Positions 34,232 through 47,500 of a DNA stretch of 64,000 nt are shown here, piece by piece (the stretch's first letter is position 1; each line of letters opens with the position of its first letter). The DNA lies in assembly GCF_945859685.1 (NCBI RefSeq), contig NC_079147.1, positions 56,388,946 to 56,452,945 of the forward strand, in the 5' to 3' direction. Below the pieces are notes generated by a model. That model made no database searches. It saw only the letters and a list, made by a program, of their open reading frames with translations, and was not told the origin of the DNA. This stretch comes from Eupeodes corollae. Lineage: Eukaryota; Arthropoda; Insecta; Diptera; Syrphidae. A program made the position numbers and the translations under genes.

Positions 34232-37200
34232 TACTTACTTACTTAAGGTGGCGCTACAGTCCTGTGTGAACTAGGGCCTTACCCAACAAACTTCTCCATC
34301 TAGCTCGGTCCCTAGCTAGATGTCTCCAGTTTCGCGCTCCAAGTTGGGTGAGGTAACCTTCCACTTGTCCGCGCCACCTGATCAGCGGTCTTCCTCTACT
34401 GCGCTGACCTGTGGGTGCGGATTGGAAGACTTTCCGGGCCGGAGCATTGGTTTCCATGCGCTCTACGTGACCCAGCCATCTTAGTCTTTGGACTTTTACT
34501 CTTCTGGCTAAGTCTACATCGCTGTATAGCCCGTACAGTTCGTCGTTCCATCTTCTTCTCCACTCCCCTTCGATGCATACGGGACCGTAGATCACTTGAA
34601 GAACTTTTCTCTCGAAGCGACCCAAGGTGCTTTCATCCGCTTTTGTCATGGTCCATGCTTCTGCACCGTATAGCAGGACGGGGATGATAAGGGTCTTATA
34701 TAGCAACACTTTGGTCCCTCGAGAGAGGACTTTACCACTCAATTGCTTTCTTAGTCCAAAGAAACAGCGGTTAGCAAGAGTTATTCTGCGTTTGATCTCA
34801 GCGCTGGTGTTGTTTTCTGCGTTTACAGCGGAGCCTAGGTAGACGAAGTCCTTGACTACCTTAAAGTTACGTCTGTCGATTGTGACGTTTTTACCAAAAC
34901 GTCGGTGTTGTATGTCCTTTCTAGACGACAGCATGTACTTTGTTTTGCCCTCATTAACCGTTAAACCCATTTTGCCGCTTCTGCCTCAATACTCACAAAA
35001 GCCCCATTGACATCACGCTGAGTTCTTCCGATTATGTCAATGTCATCAGCATATGCCAGCAATTGGACAGACTTTTGAACGATAGTGCCTCTAGTGTTGA
35101 CGTGTGAGCTCTGGACTATTCTTTCAAGCACGATGTTAAAAAAATCGCATGACAGCGTATCACCTTGTCTAAAGCCTTTTTTGATATCAAAAGGTTCTGT
35201 TAAGTTGTTTCCAACCTTTATGGAGCAGCGTGAATTCTCCATGGTCATCCTGCACAAACGGATGAGTTTGGCAGGGATGCCAAAACTAGACATGGCTCTA
35301 TACAGCTCGTCCCTGTAGATGCTGTCATATGCGGCCTTGAAATCGATGAAAAGATTTTGGGTGTCGATTTGGTGTTCTTGAGTTTTTTCCAGGATCCGCC
35401 GTAATGTGAATATTTGATCAACTGTGGACTTTCCTGGTCTAAAACTACACTGATAAGGACCTATTAGGTTGTTGACGATGGGCTTTAGACGTTCACATAT
35501 TATGGCAAAAGAAGATTTTATAGGCGATGTTAAGTAGACTTATTCCTCAATAGTTGGTGCAGTTTAGAGGGTCTCCTTTTTTCAGGATCGGGCAAACAAT
35601 ACTGAGGTTCCATTCATCGGGCATGTTTTCTTCCAACCATATCTTACAGATAAGTTGGGGCATGCTCCTTACCACCTTATCCCCAGCTGCTTTAAAGAGC
35701 TCGGCATTCAAGCCATCTGCTCCAGCGGCTTTATTAGACTTCAACTTAGATATGGCAATCTTTACTTCGTCTAAGTCGGGAGGACGGGATTGTTGGCTTT
35801 CGTCGTCTATATCGAATGGGTCATCCTGCCTGACAGCGGAATTCAGTTCTTCATCGCCGTTATACAGTCTGCAAAAGTGGTCCTTCCATATCCTCAGCAT
35901 TGACTGCGGTTCCACTATGATGTTTCCACTTTCGTCTTTGCAGCCTTCTATTCTAGGTTTATGTACCTGTGAATTTCGTTTCACTTGTTCATAAAACTTT
36001 CGAACCTCATTCCTGCTTTTATACCTCTCAACATCTTCGACCGCACGCTTCTCATGCCCTCTCTTTTTCCTTCTGAGAAGTCGGCGTTCCTCTCGCCTCT
36101 TCTGCTCATAGAGCTCACGAGCAGCTCTGGTCCTTTTTTGCAGCGCCGCTTTGCGTGCCTCTTGTTTGGCTGCATTTGCCTGCTGTCATTCCTCATCAAA
36201 CCAGGGGTTCCTTGTTGGTGGCTGTTTGAAACCCAGCACATCAGAGGCGGCTTCTCTGATTGCATCTTGGCAATATTGCCACTGGTTTTCAATACATTGT
36301 GTTGGCGGCAGAGAACTTCGAGAGAGGTTACTTGTAACTCGGTAGGAAAAGGATTTGGCGATCTCTAGCGATTGTAGCCGTTCGACGTTGTATCTTCTCC
36401 CAGCACCTCCCTGTCTTGCCTTGGGTCTGGAAATCCGAAGTGCTACAACGAGGTAGTGGTCCGAGTCGATGTTAGCATCCATAATCCTGGAAGCGTGTCT
36501 GGCGTCGATCGCAATATGGTCAATCTGGTTGACGGTAGACTGATCTGGAGAAGTCCAAGTTCCTTTGTGGATATTGAGGTGTGGAAAACGCGTACTGGCT
36601 ACCATGACGTTTCGACCCGCAGCAAAATCTATGAGCCTGAATCCATTGTCGGAAGTGTTGTCGAGCAGGCTGTTCTTCCCGATTATTCCACCAAAGATGT
36701 CTTCCCTTTCTAGCTTGGCATTAAAATCGCCCAGGACTATTTTAATATCGTAGCTAGGGCACTGCTCATATGTTTTGTCTAAGAGCTCGAAAAACATATC
36801 TTTGGTGTTGTCGTCTTTCTCTTCTGTGGGGGCGTGCGCGCATTTCAAGCTTATGTTGCCGAATTTAGCCTTGATGCGTATGGTCATGAGGCGCTCATTG
36901 ATGCACCTATAGCTCAAGACTGCTTGCCTAAGTCTGGCTCCGATGACGAATCCGCATCCAAATAAGCACTGTTGGTTTTCGTGGTAGCAGTCACCATAGT
37001 AGATATCGCAGTTTTTCATCCCCTTTTAGCCCAGCCCATCCCATCGTATTTCCTGGATGGCGGTGATATCTGTTTTATATCGTTCTAGGTGCTTCGCAAC
37101 TATGAAAGCTTTTACGTGGCCAGGAAGTCACCCCGACGCACAACCCCCAACCTGGAGGGCCAGATCCTAAGTATAACTCCAAGGATGGGGAGCCGGATAA

Positions 37201-37558
37201 AACCGCTCCTTACAGGCCTGGGCTCCGAATAAGTCGAAGTAGCCCTATAAGGTGTTCACTAAGTAGTTCAATCTTACTAGAACTGTAGACGCCACCGTTG
37301 ATTCCATCTGGGGAATTCCTCCGCTGCCGTCTGGATAAGGAGAGGTGCCTTAGTGGAAACACCTCTCGCCACCTCTCTCGTTTGTTGCCCCCAAAAACTT
37401 TCCACTGGGGTTGGAACCCAATCTCCAGTTGAGGTACTAGACACCCGATGTTCACCGCGGGGAGGTGAGAGTAGGAGTTGATAGACAAAGGTTGGTTTTA
37501 AGAAAACCTGTGGACGCTTGTGTCCTCTTGAATGCACATGTCTACCATTTGAACATCA
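34232..37558 (-). mobile_element. RTE-like LINE, copy 3, near full length
   Basis: A 12-bp target duplication TTGCATTCTGCT lies at 34220-34231 and 37559-37570. The minus-strand 5' part (37537-37277) has an open leader frame (SPPRGEHRVSS, then WGQQTREVARGVSTKAP). The endonuclease is 37019-36186 (GARLRQAVLS, KIVLGDFNAKLEREDIFGG, NQIDHIAIDARH, DSDHYLVV). The RT is broken into 35984-35547 (SKLKSNKAAGADGLNAELF, CPILKKGDPLNC), 35293-34961 (FRQGDTLSCDFFN, LAYADDIDIIGR) and 34970-34254 (VNEGKTKYMLSSRKD to RWLGHVERM). The 3' end is TAAG repeats at 34232-34246. The 3.3-kb size and short repeated tail fit RTE. Several frameshifts break the single ORF. Confidence 0.88.
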
Positions 37559-37570
37559 TTGCATTCTGCT

Positions 37571-38502
37571 AAGTATGAGTTTTATGTTGATTATATAATT
37601 TTAAGTCGTTCAAGGCTGCATTCGTAATAACTCTCGTTAAGTGGTTAAAACCTTACTTTTTTCGTTTACATAAATAGGTATAATAAAATATTGTGGATAT
37701 TATATTATATTCATATTAATGTTTTTGGAAGTCAAAATGTATTACTTATTTATCTAATAAATTAAAATATTTGTTATTTATGTTGGATTTTTCCCAGTCT
37801 TGATGGCCTAGAAAATGTATTTCCATCTAATATTTTTTAAAAATTATCTTTAACTTTCGAATATTGTAGAGGGCATTGTTTTTAAGTCCACTAAGAAGTA
37901 GTAAAGAAAGAATAATACAAAACTAATTTTCAGTTATTGTTTGGCTTCATATGGAAAACATTAATTTCGCCCGAATGCGATTGAAACAAGAAATTAAATG
38001 ATACGCGAAATGGTCTGTCAAAATATATACAAAAGTAAATCGTTCCGAATAAGAAATGTCTGAAGGAATAATCAGCCAGATATCTATATTCCTTCGTATA
38101 ATGTTTAATATTTATCCATAACTTCAAATCTACTTAAATAAATTATTTTTTATCGGCTTAAAAGTTTAAGAAGTTACAATTTACTTTGGTTTCCCATCGA
38201 TAACAAGAAGGAACATTATTTATTGTCACAGTTAAACTATGTACATTTTATATTGATTCATATATTATTAATCATTCATACGTTTTTAAAATAATAACAA
38301 TTATTTATTAAGACTTCTGTATAAACAAAACTCGAGCTATAATTTTGCTTAAAAATATAAAAAGAAAATACAAAAAAAAAAAACTTTAACTCATAACAAA
38401 ATGTTTCATTATTTTTGTTCCTATCTATTTCTAGATTTTGTGCATCTCTTCTTCTAGCTTGCTGAGCTTACATATATCGTCGTTACACATCATCTAAAGA
38501 TT
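37571..38502. other. intergenic, 3' flank of PLPBP
   Basis: AT-rich sequence that includes the PLPBP 3' UTR on the minus strand. AATAAA-type signals on that strand (tttatt on the plus strand) occur near 38307 and 38218. No gene or repeat with coding content is recognised. Confidence 0.35.
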
Positions 38503-41500
38503 TTAGGCATTCTTCTTCGCACGGTGTCCAAAAATAGAACTTCCAACACGAACAATTGTGCTTCCCATTTCAATCTGAAAGCAAAATAACATTTATCCAA
38601 TAGTCAAACAGGTCGCTTTCGCATATACACATAAGATTCTAAGATTCTACTCTGTTTCATAAAACTATTTATGTATTTTGTTAAATGTAGAGAAGATGAA
38701 AAACGATTTGATATTTTTATTGCTTCGATACTTACTGCTTTGTCGAAATCATCAGACATTCCCATCGAAACCTCGACCGCCGATGGATCGAGTTTTAGTT
38801 CCTCGCAAACTTTTCGGTGACATTCCATCAAGGTTATGAAGTCTGGGTTTGGTCCTGTGGCATAATCGTGACCAAATTTACCAATAGTCATAAGACCATC
38901 TACTTGCAGGTTCTTAAGATTCTCCGATATGTGTTTGTAAAGGCCAATTGCTTCTGATGGAGTTACGCCATTTTTTTCTGTGAAGTAGGAAATCATTTCG
39001 TTTGTTTTTAATTTACATAGTTAGAAAAATTATTCAAACAAAATTTTTTCGAGACCTGGATGTTAATTTATCGGAAGGAGTTAAAAATGGTATGAACAAT
39101 GGAAGTCGATATCAGCCTAATTGACAGCCACGTCAATAGTTAAAGCACCATATCTTCATGAAATTTTCTGTCGAAATTTTGCGGCTCGGTAAATTTTATA
39201 ATTCTTTTCAAAGGGCTTGAAACTACTGAGAATTGGCATTGACTCTGTCATTCATATAGCTTCAAGAAACAAAAAAGTCCAAAGGTGTTAAGGCACAAGA
39301 TTTCGATACCTTCTAAAATTTGTGAATAATTTTTGGTGGATTAATATGGTGAGGAAATTTGTCTTGTAAAATTATTGAGGCTTGTATCGTTAAATTTTTA
39401 GAAAAGCGTATTCTTAACTTCTCACAATTTGAAAAGATGAAAGCTTCTTAAGCGATAGTTGCCTAAATAGCTAGATATATAGAATTTAATCTTTTATTGG
39501 GAAAACACTGTTTATGAGCGTCATTGAGCTGAATGTCAAAACCATCGAAAGAACCTGTTGCTCCCAAACGACAAAGGAACTTCTATTTTCAATAAACTTT
39601 GACACATTTTCAAAGCAAATTTATATATTTTATTAATGGCAAAGATTTGATAAAATATTCAGGAAACGATTTCTTTAAGAAATTTGTGTTGTACTATGAA
39701 AAGGACAAGTCTTGCAGATTAGATTGTTATTTATTCAATACGCCGATGTTATTCGAATATACACGCTTCAACTTGAAGTAACAGTCTAAAATTTAGAAGT
39801 TTAGTAAAGTCAGCCATCGCACGAATACTCGTACACAGAGAGCCGTAACTATTTGGGACTGTTGAAAGTGCTACCAAAGCCTCTTCGTTTGGCTTATATG
39901 GTAAGGATATTTCCTTAGCTTAGAAACAGGCTTAAAGGTTAGCTTAAAGCGGCTGTCCGGGATGCAACAGGAAATACTTAGGCCAGTTTAATGGCTCATT
40001 GTGATATCACATGAATATTGAGGCTTTTTTTAAGGTCAATGATACCATTAAGTTCGTTTAGATCATTATAGAAAATGTTTCTAGGTTATTCTTTTCAGCT
40101 AAATCGAGGCATGTACAGAGAAGGTAAAGAACTGTTTCTTCCTCTTCCTCGTCCAAACAGCTTCTGCAAAAGTCTGAGAATACGCATAACCGCGTGGCGT
40201 GCTTTCCTATTACACAGTGTCCGGTTATGGTACCTAATATTGAGCTAGCTCAATCCTAATCATTTCCTTACCTTTCAGAATGATTTTCTTAACATCAACT
40301 GACTCCTTACCCTATCTCTTCCTTTCCAACCACCTCTTATCTTTATTGGTCTGGATCTAAGGTGTTAAACGACCCGTGCCGATGATCAGCCTGGCTGGGG
40401 GCCCAATTCAAAAAATAGCTCAGTCTCTAACGGAGTATCCAAATACCTGGTGACCTCCAGATTAACTAGTCTTATCTGTATATGTGAATCTCTGTATAGA
40501 CGGACCTCTTTTTCTTCGCAACGCGTGGGACCAAAAATGAGTAATTACAAAAAAGAAACAAAATTATGAGACCGGTATCTCTTCAAGACCGGGCGGTAGT
40601 TTGGCGTCAAAGCCTGTTGCCGTATCTCCTGCGGCCAACACATAGAAGGGAGTAGTGGCAATCCATGAAACCTCCTCTGCTGTTGGTAGCAACGAGAGTA
40701 GGAAGGAAGCGATACCTAATTCCAGTAGCGGAAGGGTTGTGAATAATGGCTCTACCACTACAAATGAGAGTACATCCAGAAATGGAAAGGGGAAACTCTT
40801 AAAAAGCCTATAGACAAAGGCGGCGAGCTGCGAAAATCCTAAAGGCCTCTGGTGCATCATTGGAGGCAGAAAGGACACCGCAGCAAACCGCTCACGTTGA
40901 ATGGGCAAACAGTGTTCTTGCTGCAACAAGGACCAGTAAAGACGCTACCTCTAAACGTAAAAGGTCTCTATTGAGGGGCCATACCAACTCCAAACGACCT
41001 CGTGTGCACAACACCAGCACTCCCTTCAATCCCATCAGGAAATAAGCCAGTTTCATTGACGTCAAGAAGGGAAAAGTCGTGATTGCGTTGATTGACAGGA
41101 GCGATGGTGATGGCACAATATCGGCTGATCGTTGGTAGTTGGTCAAGGTTAAGCTCTCAGGTGGCTTTTTAAGCATTTTGAGGGATCTTCCAGGACCACT
41201 TCCTTCCATAAGCGATGGAGGTTGGCATCAAGGTCATGTCAAACCCATGGTTTGTGGCGACCAGAGGTCTTGTGACTTATACAAGTTCGCTGTCAGCCGT
41301 CTAGGTGAAGTTTGGCCTGGTGCGAAACTCGAAGTTGTCGCTAAGGAAGACATTCCTAGCAGACCCTGGATACCAATCAAACCTGCTGGTATTGAGGACA
41401 TTCTCGACATGGTCAGGGTTTGCAACCCGTCCCTTCCGACGCATAACTGGAAGATAGCCAAGCTATAGGAAGTGAAGGGTCTTTATAGGAGTGACATTGT

Positions 41501-44500
41501 GGTAATCAATAAAGAATCCTTGGCTCCTCCAGTCCTAAACGAGGGCTCCATAAACTATGGCTTCGAATCCACTAAATATTGAATCTATAAAAAAGATGAG
41601 GTTAACGCGAAAAGCGGGCCTCCAAAAACCGAAGGTGAACTAGCGGTTGGTGAACCTGGGACGTCGTCTTCTCTTCTAACAGAGGGTGACGATGCACCCT
41701 TGTCCTCTCCAATCGCGACTGCAACCTCTACAAAAGTCGTAGACAGTCCATCCTTAATGGAGACTGAGGACGACCTTAACATGATCCTTCTGAGCGAGGA
41801 CGAACTTTTGGGTTCATCCTCAGACTCAGAGGATCAGAACAAAACTATAAAGGCCTCGGCCTCACTTCTTCTCCGTCTGGCAAGAAACGGGGAAGACTAG
41901 GTCCTGATCCAAGAGCCATGGATTGTGGGATCCGTTGTTCGAGGACTCAGCACTCCTGGGTACTACACACTGTGTGTAACAGGTAAAGGTGAACCTAGAT
42001 CTTCCATACTAGTGAAACGTAGCATTAATGTATTTTTACTCCACCGCTTCAGTAACAAAGACACCACCGTAGCTAGGCTGGAAAAAACCAAAGGAAGTTT
42101 CTGGCTAGTGTCGGTGTATCTTGGCCATGACCACCCTCCCTGGAAAAACCCTGGAGAAAGTCGTCGCTGAAGCGGAAAGGCAAAGGATCCGCCTAATTAT
42201 TGGGAGCGATGCTAACGCTCATCATACTGTATGGGGCAGTACGAATATCAACGACAGAGGTGAGTCTCTTTTTGATTATATTCTTGGTACTAACCTCTTA
42301 GTAAGTAATGTTGGTAATGAACCAACCTTCATAACTAAAACTCGGCAAGAAGTCTTCGACATAACTCTTGTCTCAGATAGTATACACCATATGATCTTGG
42401 ACTGGAAAATATCCAAAGAACACTCGTTCTCTGATCATAGATATATCCAGTTCAATATAAATGTGGATGATAACCCGAGTCCATTGACTTTTCGAAACTA
42501 TCGGAAAACTGACTGGGCTTCATACAGGAACTCATTACAGAGTTTACTACAACCTGGACTATCTAGTCCTTCCTCTAACGCTAATGAACTTGACAACAAA
42601 GTCAATGACCTTACATTAACTATGAATAGATCGCTAGAAATTGCTTGTCCACTTATACACATAAGAGGAAAGAGCAAACCCTAATGGTGGGCCTCAGAGC
42701 TTGACTCGCTCAGGAAAGAATGCAGGAAACTTTTCAACCGAGCCAAAGCTGCAAGACTAATCTCTCATCGGGACTCTTACAAAGAATCCCTAAGAATCTA
42801 CAAGAAGGCACTAAGGAAATCCAAGCGATCTTCTTGGCGATCCTTCTGTGGCATGATAGAAGAAACTTCTGAAGCCTCTAGGTTACGGAAAATTCTTTCA
42901 ACTAATCCAGCTATGCCAAGCTGCTTGAAAAATACTGACGGCTCCTGGACAAATTCAAGTAATGAATCGCTGAACTTACTATTGGACACTCACTTTCCTG
43001 GTAGTTCTCTTACCGAAACTTGCAACAGTTTTATATGTCCAAGTTCAAAAACAACATATCCACAAGGTCTGATCACAAGGGACAAGCTACAATGGGCTCT
43101 CAACAGCTCCAAACCATTTAAATCTGCAGGACCCGATGGAACAATACCAGCCGAGCTACAAAAGACTTCTGACATAATTGCATCAATCCTTGAGGTAATT
43201 TTTACCAGCTGTCTTTACCTGGAGGGAAGTTTAAGTTGTTTTTATACCCAAACCAGGTAAACGCTCGCAAGTCAATCCTAAAGATCTACGACCTATAAGT
43301 GTATCATCATTCCTTCTTAAGACCCTGGAAAGATTGATTGATATCCATTTAAGGGCACGTATCGATACAAGACTTCTGTCTTCGTCTCAACATGCCTACT
43401 GTAAAGGTAAATCGGTGGAAAGAGCGTTCCACACCTTAGTACGCACCGTCGAATATTCCCTCCATCATAAAAAGTTCACTATGGATGCTTTCCTTGACAT
43501 CGAAGGTGCCTTTAACAACGTGGATACATCTGCACTAACATCTCTAAATGTAAAAAGTTCGCTTCGGGAGTTAATTCATTTAATGCTGACTAGCAGAATA
43601 ATTAACTCAAAACTGGGCAACTCTTCTGGTAGACGATTCGTTAGTAGAGGGACACCGCAAGGTCCTGTTCTATCCCCTCTCCTCTGGAACCTAGTGGTAA
43701 ATGAAATCCTAACTAGTCTGGATGCGGAGGGTTTTAGAGTGATCGCTATGCGTTGCTATAGCAGTTTCAGGAAAGCATTTTAACACCTAAAAGAACTCTT
43801 ACAAAATGACTTGGACAGACTAATACTTTGGGCTGATCGGTGTAGACTGGGTGTTAACCCACACAAAACCGATCTGGTCTTATTTTCGAGGAGATACAAA
43901 ATTCCATTTGTCAACCCTCCCCATATTAAAGGAATCCAATTATAATTCTCGGTCGAGGCTTAATACCTGGGTCTTGTCTTAGATTAAAAACTAAATTGGA
44001 AACGCATCGTACAGGAAAGATTCAAAAAAGCTACTGGAGCTCTCTTTTCTTGCAAAAAAGCTACCGGTAATAAATGGGGCTTACAACCCAGAATCACGCA
44101 TTGGCTATACACATCGGTAATCAGACCAATTTTAATGTACGTTGTGGCAGTATGGTGGACTGCTTTAGAGAAAGGAACAAACCGTGATAAATTAAATAAA
44201 GTCCAACTTTCAGCTTGCCTATGTATAAGCGGATCACTTCGCACGACCCCATCTTCGGTACTGGACACCTTACTCTACCTAACACCTCTTGACATATTTA
44301 TAGCAAACAAATAGCTGCAGGCTCTTCTATTCGCCTCAAAGCTTTGTCGCAGTGGACTAACAACAACATTGGCCACTCCGTAATTCTTAGGTATTTAGAA
44401 TCAATTCCAAAGCACACAGACTACACCATCCCCCAACCGCAATTTGACAGGAATTTCCAGATTTCTGTACCTCCCAGATCTTTTTGAAAGGATAGGACAT

Positions 44501-47500
44501 TCTTGGAGGATAAGTCAATCGATTTTTATACAGATGGGTAAAAAACAAAAGAAGGGGTTGGTGGAGGTGTATACTCTGAACGACTGAAATTAAGTTTCTC
44601 ATTCCGCCTTCCAAGTCACTGTTGCGTGTTTCAGGCAGAATACTGTCAATCAATCGAAGACATAAAGGACTCCGCAAGGCTCAGCAAAGTTTTATCGAAG
44701 GAACATTGTAATCCTTCATTTTTAAAAAAGCCTGATGGAACCTGGACAGCCTCTCCAGCTGAATCTCTTGAGCTACTGATGAAGACGCACTTTCCGGGTT
44801 GCGAGAGTGATAACCCCGGATCGCTTGAAACCACAGAGCTAAACGTAGCTCATATGGAGCAAGTCAATTCCGTTATAACCAGAGAAAATATTTTGTGGGC
44901 CATCAATACTTTTTCTCCATATAAATCCCCAGGCATGGATGGCATACTGCCAGTTATGCTTCAAAAGTTGCATGATGTGGCAGCACCATGGCTGGAACAA
45001 ATTTTCAAAGGATGTCTCCCTCTCAAACATGTGCCCATGTCGTGGAGACAGGTCAAAGTAGTTTTTATACCGAAAGTGGGTAGGCGAGGTCACGAATCCG
45101 CGAAGGATTTTAGACCAATAAGCTTAACAGCTCTTGTGCTTAAAACCTTGGAGCGCATTCTTGATTACCATATTAGAGAAATCCTAGTTGGACGACTTCT
45201 CGAAAGCTCTCAGCATGCTTATCTTAAGGGCAAATCTACGGAGACTGCCCTCCATGAGGTAGTTATGCGTACTGTAGAACAAACAATCCATTATAAAGAA
45301 TTTACTCTTGCCACCTTCCTAGACATAGAAGGTGCTTTTAACAACGTCCTTACAGAATCCATAGAAGAATCGCTCGTTAAGTTCGGTGTAGAAGACTTCA
45401 TTCGTGAATGGATTATTTCCATGCTCAGTGGTAGGAAGATTCGAGCCTCTTTAGAGAGATGTGGAGTGAAGGCGGTAGCCTACGCGGATGATTTGGTGCT
45501 ATTGGTGTCAGGAAAGTACACCTCTGTGATTAGTGGAATCACGGAGTCAGCTTTGAAGAAAGTTAGTAACTGGGCCAAGAGTTGTGTACTAGGATTTAAC
45601 CAAAGTAAAACTGAACTGTTGCTCTTTTCCACCAAAACTAAAGTACCGCCCTTCACGCTACCTCGACTCAACGGTCAAATCCTATCATTATCTTCCAGTG
45701 CAAAATATTTGGGAGTTATACTCGACCCTAAACTAAACTGGAAACTAAATATTGAAGTACGGGTTAAGAAGGCCTGTGTTGTCTTCAACGCCTGCAGCAA
45801 AACTTTCGGCAAAAAGTGGGGACTTCAGTCGAAGATGATTTTATGAACGTACACAGCCGTAGTACGCCCAATCTTAACATATGGTTCGATTGTGTGGTGG
45901 CCTGCTCTTAGCAAATCCTATAATATTAATAAGCTAAAGAAGGTTCAGAGAACAGCTTGCGTGGGCACCACAGGGGCCATGCGTACTTGCCCAACGGACG
46001 CCTTAAACGTTATTTTGGATCTTCTACCAATCGACCTTTTTATTAAATACATAGTTTCCTGCAGCGCTATTAGGCTGAAGGAATCAAATAGCTGGATGTC
46101 AAAACCTTATGGTCACAGCAACACTACGAAATTAATTCCCTAAGATATTATCTCGGTAGACACTGACTACTGCACTCCTACTTTAAACCTTAGTAAGGGT
46201 TTTAAGGTATTTTCCCATCGATAGAAAATTGGGAGGATGACATCGTGTCGATAGGTTTCGACACAACCATCTTTACTGACGGCTCAAAGATGGAGTGCGG
46301 AGTTGGTTCTGGGAGCTTTTCTGAGTCCCTTCATGTAGCCAAATCCTTTAGGCTTCCTGACTTTGCTAGCGTTTTTCAGGCTGAACTGCTGGCAATAAGG
46401 GACGCATGTAAGATACTTAAACAAAACCCAAACCAAAACCGAAATGTGGCTATCTTTACAGACAGTCAGGCAGCTGTCAAAGCCATTAACTCGGCCATAT
46501 CCTCATCTTAATTGGTTCAGCAATGTCGCGATGAGTTTGCGAGCCTCAATATTAACCTCGGTGTCATCCTGATCTGGGTTCCGGGCCATAGTGGTATCGT
46601 GGGAAATGAACGGGCTGGCGAGCAAGCCAGGCAAGGATCGGCCCTTCATAGCTCACTTGCGGAAATGGTTAACATTCCTCTTGGTCATGAAGAGTAAAAT
46701 CTTTTCTATCTACCAAACTGAATCAAACCGAAGGTGGAGCAATTTACCCAACTGCGGTTTGTACCGGACATTGGCCTATAGGAGTTCATGCAGAGAAGTT
46801 GGGTATCTCTTACAACACCTTTTGCCGTAGCTGTAGTGACCAAAGAGAAAGTGAAACCATAATTCATTTCCTCTGCAAATGTCCTGCTTTGGCAAACACC
46901 AGAATGAAATTCTTTAGAAAAGCATTCTTTCAAGAACTCGATGAGTTATCTGAGACAAAGATTAGAGACCTAATCTTTTTTCTCAATGTGACAAAATGGC
47001 TCTAACATAATCGCTATGAAGCTTCTCTATCAATCTATCCCTTTTAATCAAAGGTCAAACGAGTTTTTGGTATCAAAACGGCGCACTACAGCGCAATTGG
47101 ATCTCAGGCTAGGTTGCCTTGAGATCGCCATTTCTACCTACCTACCTCAGGCGGAAGTTTTGGCGATAAAGAAAACTTGATATCCATATCTGATTTCTAT
47201 ATTTTCTCAGATAGTCAGGCTGCTATCAAATCTCTGGACTCTGCCTCTACAAACTCTATAACAGTCCATAACTGTCAATCATCTCTAATCCGGCTTTCAT
47301 ACAAAACAACAACATTTAGGGTTCCTAAAATAAATAAATTGGGGGCTCAACAGTCCGTTGAGAACTAGGGCCTAGTGTCTTACAACTCTCAACCATTCAT
47401 GTAGGGAACCTTCAGTTTTAAGCCGAATCCGAACGGCTAATTTGAAGATTTGTCAATTCCTCGCAAAAGGCAGTACCCGTGAAAAAAAAACTTCAGATGG

